From Bartonella florencae (GTDB lineage Bacteria; Pseudomonadota; Alphaproteobacteria; Rhizobiales; Rhizobiaceae), in NCBI RefSeq assembly GCF_000312525.1, contig NZ_HE997452.1:447160-511159 (forward strand): 64,000 bases of DNA. The letters run 5' to 3'. Position 1 is the stretch's first letter. Each line of letters starts with the position of its first letter. This document shows, piece by piece, positions 57,674 to 64,000 of the stretch. Made by a program: the position numbers and the translations under genes. A model generated the notes under the pieces. The model did no database searches. It had not been told where the DNA came from and was given only the letters and a program-made list of their open reading frames with translations.

Positions 57674-59367
57674 ATGCAAAGCATGGAGATGAACAAAGAC
57701 TCTTATCATAGCATGAAACGAGGCTTGGCTTTATCCCTTGTCATTCATGTTATTTTTCTTAGCTGGGGGGCTGTTACTTTCATCAATCCCGTCTCTTTAC
57801 CACAACAATTGGAAGTCATTCCCATTACTCTTGCACCTGTGGATGACGAGCTTTCCTCTCAAAAGGGTGCTGTAGATGCACCTGTGCAGGCAATTCCTGC
57901 TGTCAAACCCACTATTAAACCACAGGAAAAAGAAGATGCACGCTATGTTGGAGAAGGAAAAATAGACAGTCTTATGCCTTTTAAAGAAAAAGAAAAACCT
58001 CGGCTCATTGAGACAGCATCTTCGCTATCAGAACAGGAGGAAACAAAAACAGAGCCACCTTTAGAGGTGCCAGAGGAGAAAAGGGAGGCAGTGGCGGAGA
58101 AGCCGCTAGAGGTGTTAGGGGAGAAAAGGGAGGCAGTGGCGGAGAAGCCGCGAGAGGTGCCAGAGGAGACAAGGGAGGCAGTGGCGGAGAAGCCGCGAGA
58201 GGTGCCAGAGGAGACAAGGGAGGCAGTAGCGGAGAAGCCGCGAGAGGTGCCAGAGGAGAAAAGGGAGGCAGTAGCGGAGAAGCCGCTAGAGGTGTCAGAG
58301 GAGAAGAGGGAGGCAGTAGCGGAGAAGCCGCGAGAGGTGCCAGAGGAGACAAGGGAGGCAGTAGCGGAGAAGCCGCGAGAGGTGCCAGAGGAGAAAAGGG
58401 AGGCAGTAGCGGAGAAGCCGCGAGAGGTGTTAGAGGAGACAAGGGAGGCAGTAGCGGAGAAGCCGCTAGAGGTGTCAGAGGAGAAGAGGGAGGCAGTAGC
58501 GGAGAAGCCGCTAGAGGTGTTAGGGGAGAAAAGGGAGGCAGTAGCGGAGAAGCCGCTAGAGGTGTTAGGGGAGAAGAGGGAGGCAGTAGCAGAGAAGCCG
58601 CTAGAGGTGCCAGAGGAGAAAAGGGAGGCAGTAGCGGAGAAGCCGCGAGAGGTGTCAGGGGAGAAAAGGGAGGCAGTAGCGGAGAAGCCGCGAGAGAATC
58701 CTTTAGAGGTGCGCAAAAATGAAGAAGTGATATCGCCACAAAAATTGGCTCCGATGGTCAACAAAGTGCCTGTAGAGCAAGCAACAAAACATTCGCAGGA
58801 ACGCCAAATTGTCTTGCCAGAAAAACCTCTGCTGCCACAGTTGAAACCAAAACCTGCCAAAGACACAAAAATACAAATTGCGCAAGCACACAATAAAAAA
58901 AATCAACAAATGAATCATAAGACCATTGAAGATATTTTGGCAATGGAAGAAAATAATCTCTTAAATCGTGCACGTACACAAGGAGGAGGAGCAAAACGTT
59001 CCAGTACACAAGCAGCTTTGGGGGCAAAAAAAATATTGACGATACCACAAAAATGGCACAAACATTGGTCACTATTGTTGGGGGGTGTATTCAACAAAAG
59101 CTTAAACTTGTGGCACTTGGTGGTGATTTAAAGAGCCGTCCGGTTGTACGGTTGCGATTTACTCTCAATCGTGAAGGAATGGTTATGGGAGAGCCGGTCA
59201 TTGAGCCCTTAAGTGGTGCAGAAAGCCAACAGGCTATTATGATAAGGCAGGTCTATGCAGCCGTTTTTTCATGCCAGCCTTACGGGGATCTGCCACGCGA
59301 TCAATATGATTTGTGGGGCCAAGGCTTTGATTTTAATGTTGATCCCCTTCAAGAAATAACACGATGA
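57674..59367 (+). pseudogene. tolA: TolA, interrupted by one missing A in a poly(A) run; 14 x 15-residue repeats
   Basis: The gene has an N-terminal membrane anchor (RGLALSLVIHVIFLSWG), a long repeat domain II, and a C-terminal domain III. The zero frame runs to a stop at 59131 with an unrelated tail after GAKK. At the A8 run 59026-59033 a one-base shift enters the frame NIDDTTKMAQTLVTIVGGCI ... FSCQPYGDLPRDQYDLWGQG ... DFNVDPLQEI, ending at 59367, which is TolA domain III that binds Pal. The heptamer A-AAA-AAA (59026-59032) is in phase for -1 slippage and gives about 564 residues. All neighbouring tol genes are intact. Sequencing error, slippage expression or a genuine truncation are the options. 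Confidence 0.85.
58064..58693 (+). repeat. 45-bp in-frame tandem array in tolA domain II, 14 copies
   Basis: Fourteen 45-base units encode EVPEEKREAVAEKPR variants (residues 131-340). Variation is confined to a few positions: P/L/S after EV, E/G next, K/T at the sixth residue, and R/L last. The charged Glu/Lys pattern would make a long helix spanning the periplasm. Copy number sets its length. Confidence 0.97.
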
Positions 59368-59421
59368 GATGAAAATATATTTTTTCTCAATAGCCCTCAA
59401 AATATATAAAGGATACATGCC

Positions 59422-60747
59422 ATGATGATTATGACGAGACATAATTTTTTTTCTTGGTTTATTGTCACTTGCGGTTTGTGGTTTGCGAGTTTTTCATCGG
59501 TTCATGCACAACTGAAGGGCACGATTTCTAGTGCTGACTTTAATCCTATTCCCATTGCAATTACTGATTTTATTTCTAATGATTCGATAGGTTTAAAAAT
59601 AGCCGCTGTTATTACAGCCGATCTTGAACGGTCAGGGCTTTTTTTACCGCTTGATAAGGAAAGCTTTTTTGAAAAAATCTCTAATCCCAATCGGCCACCG
59701 TCTTTTGCTCGTTGGCAAAAAATAAAAGCACAAGGTTTGATTACCGGACAAGTGATAAGAGAAACCGATGGGCGATTGAGAGTTGATTTTCGTTTATGGG
59801 ATGTTTTTGGACAGCGACAACTTAAAGGACGGCGTTTTTATACCGCTACAGAACATTGGAGACGGGTTGCGCATATGATCGCCGATGAGATCTACAGTGA
59901 AATGACAGGAGAAAGTGGCTATTTTGATACACGAATTGTTTTTATAGATGAAACAGGTCCTCAAAATGCACGTGTTAAACGCTTAGCAATTATGGATCAA
60001 GATGGAGCAAATTTGATCTATATGTCCGATGGTAGTGAATTGATTTTGACCCCTCGCTTTTCACCCATACGGCAAGAAATTACCTATATGGCTTATGAGG
60101 ATAAGCAAATACCTCATGTTTATTTGCAACAAATTGAAATGGGACAAAGGGAACTGATTGGGACCTTTGAAAATATGACCATTGCGCCGCGTTTTTCCTC
60201 TGATGGACAAAAAGTGATCATGAGTTTGTTGCAAAATGACGGAAGTGCAAATCTTTACACTATGGATTTACGAACCCGCACAATGACAAGGCTTACAACA
60301 ACCTCTGCTATTGATACATCCGCTTCTTATTCGCCTGATGGAACACAAATCGTCTTTTCATCAGATCGCAGTGGAAAGCCACAAATTTATATAATGGATG
60401 CAGATGGGAACAATATCCGGCGTATTTCTTCAAATGAGGGAAGCTATTCTACACCTATTTGGTCGCCACGTGGAGATTATATCGCCTTTACAAAGCAATC
60501 AGAGGGACAATTCTCTATTGGTGTCATGCACCCTGATGGAAAAGGAGAACGGATTTTAACCACGGGTTTTCACAATGAAGGACCAACTTGGGCGCCAAAT
60601 GGACGTGTCCTAATGTTTTTTCGCAAAAATCCAGGTATGGGTCCTAAACTTTATACAATCGATATTACGGGACGTAATGAACGTCAATTGCCGACCCCCA
60701 ATGATGCTTCTGATCCTGCGTGGTCGCCATTGCTCAACAGGCAATAA
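59422..60747 (+). CDS. tolB: Tol-Pal system beta-propeller protein TolB
   Basis: This 441-residue periplasmic protein has a signal peptide ([21 protein letters not shown]), an N-terminal domain ([20 protein letters not shown]) and a six-bladed propeller. The blades repeat phrases such as [20 protein letters not shown] and [20 protein letters not shown]. It binds Pal and signals to TolA. Usually pal follows directly, but here pal lies 2.4 kb downstream. Confidence 0.96.
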   Translation: MMIMTRHNFFSWFIVTCGLWFASFSSVHAQLKGTISSADFNPIPIAITDFISNDSIGLKIAAVITADLERSGLFLPLDKESFFEKISNPNRPPSFARWQKIKAQGLITGQVIRETDGRLRVDFRLWDVFGQRQLKGRRFYTATEHWRRVAHMIADEIYSEMTGESGYFDTRIVFIDETGPQNARVKRLAIMDQDGANLIYMSDGSELILTPRFSPIRQEITYMAYEDKQIPHVYLQQIEMGQRELIGTFENMTIAPRFSSDGQKVIMSLLQNDGSANLYTMDLRTRTMTRLTTTSAIDTSASYSPDGTQIVFSSDRSGKPQIYIMDADGNNIRRISSNEGSYSTPIWSPRGDYIAFTKQSEGQFSIGVMHPDGKGERILTTGFHNEGPTWAPNGRVLMFFRKNPGMGPKLYTIDITGRNERQLPTPNDASDPAWSPLLNRQ

Positions 60748-61155
60748 AGGCGATGCGATCAAGAATAACAAACAATGGGAAAGGGCAGTTGTTCTTATGC
60801 ATAAGGATCACCTCTACGATTTCGAGAGAGATGGTTTTTTGCTTTATAATTGGTTGAGCGGAAATTGTAGTAAGATTTCTCATTTTCCTTGGTTTTGCCA
60901 TTGGTGAGATTTGATAAGAGAATTGGGTTTTAAGGGGAGTATTGGGTCTTGGGGCAGAGATGCTTGTGAAAAGATTTCCTAGAGAGTCTTTATGATTTTT
61001 GTGGAAAATATTCTAAAATCTCTGTGGAATGCCTTACTTTGTTTAGCGGAGTTTTGTCTTTGTTGGGGAAAAAATGGGAGACGATGGTACTGCTATTTTG
61101 GCAGTTGCGTGGCGCTCTCATGGGAAGAGCGCGCGCAGTGATGGTTACTGAAAAA
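60748..61155. other. Intergenic region between tolB and yebC
   Basis: These 408 bases lie between converging genes at the point where pal would normally be. No pal remnant was recognised. A short ctaaaatctc identity to the yebC 3' end near 61014 is too short to call. Confidence 0.45.
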
Positions 61156-61902
61156 TTAACTTGATAATTTTGCTAAAATCTCATCGCTGACGTCGAAGTT
61201 GGCATAGACATTTTGCACGTCATCATCTTCTTCTAGTGTCGAAATGAGCCGTAAAACGGATAAAGCTTTTTCTTCATCTATGGGGGCAAGGGTGGTGGCT
61301 TTCCAAATCGTTTTAATCGATTCTGCTTCGCCAAGTTTGGCTTCTAGCATTTTAGAAACTTCACCAATATCTTCAAAGGCACAGGTAATGTGATGTCCAG
61401 TCTCTTCTGATTGTACATCGTCTGCACCTGCTTCGATGGCGGCATCCATGATGTGGTCTGCTGTCCCTGCTTCTGGTTTATAGACGATTTCACCAATACG
61501 GTTAAACATGAAGCTGACAGAGCCTGTTTCACCTAATGCTCCACCGGATTTGGTAAAAGCAGCACGCACATTTGAAGCGGTACGGTTACGGTTATCTGTT
61601 AAAGCCTCAACAATGACGGCAACACCCCCTGGTCCATAGCCTTCATAGCGGACTTCATCATAATTTTCGACATCACCCCCTGAAGCTTTCTTAATGGCAC
61701 GCTCAATATTGTCTTTTGGCATCGATTGTGCTTTGGCATTTTGAACAGCAAGCCTTAAGCGCGGATTCATGGCTGGATCAGGGGCACCTTGTTTGGCTGC
61801 AACGGTAATTTCACGTGCAAGTTTAGAAAATATTTTCGAACGCACTGCATCTTGGCGTCCTTTACGGTGCATAATATTTTTAAATTGTGAATGACCTGCC
61901 AT
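61156..61902 (-). CDS. yebC: YebC/PmpR-family regulatory protein
   Basis: This 248-residue protein starts [19 protein letters not shown] and contains [20 protein letters not shown] and [20 protein letters not shown], diagnostic for the family. Members have been described as DNA-binding regulators and more recently as translation factors acting on proline runs. ATG 61902 is the family start. The frame is open 33 residues further upstream. In many relatives yebC lies next to ruvC, so its place between tolB and trcR reflects rearrangement. Confidence 0.95.
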   Translation of the reverse strand: MAGHSQFKNIMHRKGRQDAVRSKIFSKLAREITVAAKQGAPDPAMNPRLRLAVQNAKAQSMPKDNIERAIKKASGGDVENYDEVRYEGYGPGGVAVIVEALTDNRNRTASNVRAAFTKSGGALGETGSVSFMFNRIGEIVYKPEAGTADHIMDAAIEAGADDVQSEETGHHITCAFEDIGEVSKMLEAKLGEAESIKTIWKATTLAPIDEEKALSVLRLISTLEEDDDVQNVYANFDVSDEILAKLSS

Positions 61903-62286
61903 AGTTTTCTTTCCAGTTTGAGGGCTTTTTCCGGTTGCCGTACCCCTCATTTTAGGGGATGAAACACGTATTTCACTAGAATAAATGTGCCCAAATATCA
62001 AGATGAGGTGATCAAATAAGTCCTTTAATAAAAAAATTCACTTTAAAGGTAAAGATATTCTATTTAAAGATCATTAAAAGAGAGATATCTTGTCGTTCAA
62101 CAAAAAACAGGCTATAAAGGAATATAATTTCATGGCAAAAGTGGTTTGTTTCATCCCTCACTTTAATATAACAGTGGGTGAAGAGAACCTAATGTATAGA
62201 TATGAATAAAGGCTCCAGTGCTCAAGAGTGGGCAATAACCTGCCTCAAATAAATTAAGAGAGGCGAAGTGAGAGGATAGTATAGAG
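61903..62286. other. Divergent intergenic region between yebC and trcR
   Basis: These 384 bases should hold promoters for both genes. No coding remnant was recognised. Confidence 0.4.
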
Positions 62287-62991
62287 ATGGCAACGCAACT
62301 TTTGATGCCAAAAGCCACAGCTGTTTGGCTGGTTGATAACACTGCTCTTTCTTTTGATCAGATTGCAGAGTTTTGTAAATTACATGTGTTAGAAGTGAAA
62401 GCTATTGCTGATGGTGAAGCTGCCCATGGTATTAAAGGTCTCAATCCCATTAATTCTGGACAATTGACACGGAGTGAAATCGCTCGTGTGGAAGCTGATA
62501 AAAATGCGCGCTTGAAAATTTCTGAGTCAAAGGTGCGCATTCCTGAAAAAAAACGTAAAGGAGCACGCTATATCCCGCTGTCTCGGCGTCAAGATCGCCC
62601 AAATGGTATCTTGTGGTTGGTGACCAATCATCCTGAGTTGAAAGATGCACAGATTGCACGATTAATTGGGACAACTAAAGCAACCATTGAACAAATTCGC
62701 CTTAGAACCCATTGGAATAGTGCGAATTTGGTGCCTTTGGATCCCGTAGGATTGGGGCTCTGTTCACAAATCGATTTGGATTTTGAACTCCAGCGTGCGG
62801 CAAAAAATCGTCCCATTGCTATGGAAGAAGATAGATCTTTGCTTCCTGCGTCAGTCACAGAAAATGCTGATCTTCACGAAGAGCCGCTGGAAGATGATCC
62901 TAATAAGAGTTTTGATGCCGATAAAGTTTTTGCAAAACTCAATGCGCTACAAAAAAGCTGTCAGGATGATGATGCAGAAAAAGATACTTAA
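62287..62991 (+). CDS. trcR: DUF1013 / TrcR-family cell-cycle transcriptional regulator
   Basis: This 234-residue protein begins MATQLLMPKATAVWLVDNTA and contains LSFDQIAEFCKLHVLEVKAI. A second helix-turn-helix-like segment is LKDAQIARLIGTTKATIEQI. This matches the alphaproteobacteria-restricted DUF1013 family, named TrcR in current annotation. The C-terminus is acidic and disordered. DNA binding is inferred. The target genes are unknown. Confidence 0.82.
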   Translation: MATQLLMPKATAVWLVDNTALSFDQIAEFCKLHVLEVKAIADGEAAHGIKGLNPINSGQLTRSEIARVEADKNARLKISESKVRIPEKKRKGARYIPLSRRQDRPNGILWLVTNHPELKDAQIARLIGTTKATIEQIRLRTHWNSANLVPLDPVGLGLCSQIDLDFELQRAAKNRPIAMEEDRSLLPASVTENADLHEEPLEDDPNKSFDADKVFAKLNALQKSCQDDDAEKDT

Positions 62992-63178
62992 CAATGCTAA
63001 AGGCTATTGTTTCTGCGTGCTGAAAGGCTAGGTTATCAAGGCTTAAAAATGAAGGGTAATAATAAAAATGTTAGGAAAAGTTTTTTCTTCGTTAGGAATT
63101 TGCAACTATTCTTGAAGCGCTTTTGAAAGAATCTATCTTTTCAATTGTTCTGTTTACTCGTTCAAGGAGAATCAATAC

Positions 63179-63676
63179 ATGCGCTCTATCCCAAATATTA
63201 TCCTTCATCCCTTAGTGATGATCTTGTTGTTCTCATTGTCTTTGGTTGGTTGTGGCAAAAGGCATGGTGCTGGATTGAATAGCGATTATTTAAATCATGC
63301 TGGATTTAATCAAGTGGCACCAGGATCGGGACAAGAATTTACTGTGAATGTTGGAGACCGCGTGTTCTTTAGTCTCGATTCTTCTTCTCTTAATTCTGAT
63401 GCTGAAGCTATTCTTATGCGCCAAGCAGAATGGTTGCTGCGTTATCCTCACTATTCTATTATGATTGAAGGACATGCTGATGAGCGGGGAACACGTGAAT
63501 ATAATTTGGCACTGGGACAACGTCGTGCTGTTGCTGTGCGTGACTATTTGGCGTCTCTTGGTGTGTCTCTACAACGGATTCAAACGATTTCTTATGGGAA
63601 AGAAAGACCTGTAGCAGTATGTGATGATATTTCCTGTTGGAATCAAAATCGACGTGCTGTTACAACATTGAAATAA
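63179..63676 (+). CDS. pal: Peptidoglycan-associated lipoprotein Pal
   Basis: This 165-residue outer-membrane lipoprotein has signal peptide and lipobox LSLVGCG and an OmpA-like peptidoglycan-binding domain (VFFSLDSSSLNSDAEAIL, IEGHADERGTREYNLALGQR, ISYGKERP). It is the outer-membrane end of the Tol-Pal machine encoded at 56.4-60.7 kb, from which it is separated by yebC and trcR. A strong caaggaga site precedes ATG 63179. Confidence 0.96.
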   Translation: MRSIPNIILHPLVMILLFSLSLVGCGKRHGAGLNSDYLNHAGFNQVAPGSGQEFTVNVGDRVFFSLDSSSLNSDAEAILMRQAEWLLRYPHYSIMIEGHADERGTREYNLALGQRRAVAVRDYLASLGVSLQRIQTISYGKERPVAVCDDISCWNQNRRAVTTLK

Positions 63677-63718
63677 CATGAACAATTATTAAAAATGAAC
63701 TCTTTAGGGGAGGAAAAT

Positions 63719-64000
63719 ATGTCGATATGTCTTAAAAAAAATTGGAGAACAGCCTTTTACATGGCCCTTCTTGTAGCCTGTTCTACTTCTTCTGTTCAAA
63801 GTGGTGCGCGGTGGTTTGCACAATATACTAAGGATGATACGAATTCTGGTGCGGCAGAGAAGGCCTCTGATGCGGTGAATAAAGCTGCAAATGGTGCGGC
63901 AGAGAAGGCTGCTGATGCGGTGAATAAAGCTGCAAATGGTGCAGCGGAGAAGGCTGCTGATGCCGTCAATAAAGCTGCAGGTGGTGCGGCAGAGAAGGCT
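63719..64000 (+). CDS. Alanine-rich tandem-repeat lipoprotein (partial, 3' end outside window)
   Basis: From ATG 63719 (preceded by ggggagg) the frame reads MSICLKKNWRTAFYMALL, then VACSTSSVQS, giving a lipobox LLVAC. From about residue 48 a 15-residue unit NGAAEKAADAVNKAA repeats (45 bp). At least three units are visible before the sequence ends in a further one. The repeat would form an amphipathic helix. In relatives the gene after pal is cpoB (ybgF), so this gene has replaced or been inserted before it. Function unknown. Confidence 0.8.
   Translation, partial: MSICLKKNWRTAFYMALLVACSTSSVQSGARWFAQYTKDDTNSGAAEKASDAVNKAANGAAEKAADAVNKAANGAAEKAADAVNKAAGGAAEKA

Noticed and set aside
57943..58893. 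Long minus-strand open frames (316 and 244 codons) opposite tolA
   Set aside because: They exist only because the 45-bp array preserves frame in every reading. The peptides are low-complexity mirror products (FSATASL, LPPFSPL) with no family or ribosome site.

Overview
The window looks like the chromosome of an alphaproteobacterium of the Hyphomicrobiales (Rhizobiales), most probably Bartonella. The grounds are AT-rich DNA with long non-coding gaps, alphaproteobacterial cell-cycle and housekeeping families (CarD, GapR/DUF2312, RcdA/DUF1465, DUF1013/TrcR, DUF1036, DUF4164), a class I fructose-bisphosphate aldolase, and a beta-F1 subunit with a long Lys/Ala-rich N-terminus. The genus is inferred from overall character, not from a database search. 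I found no tRNA, rRNA, CRISPR array or insertion sequence.

Layout. 0-5.4 kb: 3' end of leuS, an LptE-like lipoprotein, fsa and priA. 6-11.2 kb: the F1 ATP synthase operon atpHAGDC. 11.2-13.9 kb: an MFS/HlyD drug-efflux pair. 14.2-19 kb: a DUF883-like protein, ispG, ispA, rpmF and carD. 19.3-25.5 kb: a minisatellite, fdxA, an orphan helicase C-terminal protein, rpoH, an M48 metalloprotease and thiN. 25.6-33.6 kb: a 17-kDa-antigen-like lipoprotein, an ABC-F ATPase, an acetyltransferase, gapR, DUF1036, pyk, zapA and DUF4164. 33.9-40.8 kb: tkt-gap-pgk-fba and rpmE. 41-47 kb: an ABC exporter, suhB, efp and a Sel1-repeat protein. 47-50.3 kb: a decayed accessory island (G-rich tandem array, TrbH-like lipoprotein, broken XRE repressor, broken TIR-like effector). 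50.4-64 kb: a ThiE-like protein, OpgC, RcdA, ruvCAB, ybgC-tolQRAB, yebC, trcR, pal and an alanine-rich repeat lipoprotein cut by the window end.

Two patterns stand out. First, at least five genes (fsa, fdxA, pyk, fba, ruvC), and possibly rimJ and tkt, are followed immediately downstream by a decayed same-strand copy of their own 3' portion. These range from nearly identical (fba) to barely recognisable (fdxA). Second, four genes (gapR, tolA, an XRE repressor, a TIR-like effector) are interrupted by an apparent loss of one A in a coding-strand poly(A) run. In gapR, tolA and the repressor the run forms an A-AAA-AAA or A-AAA-AAT heptamer in the correct phase, so a -1 ribosomal slip, or one extra A added by RNA polymerase, would restore the full protein. 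Homopolymer sequencing error is the main competing explanation. Tandem arrays are also frequent: 7/8 bp at 2.5 kb, 15 bp at 19.3 kb, about 24 bp at 47.4 kb, 45 bp inside tolA, and 45 bp in the last gene.
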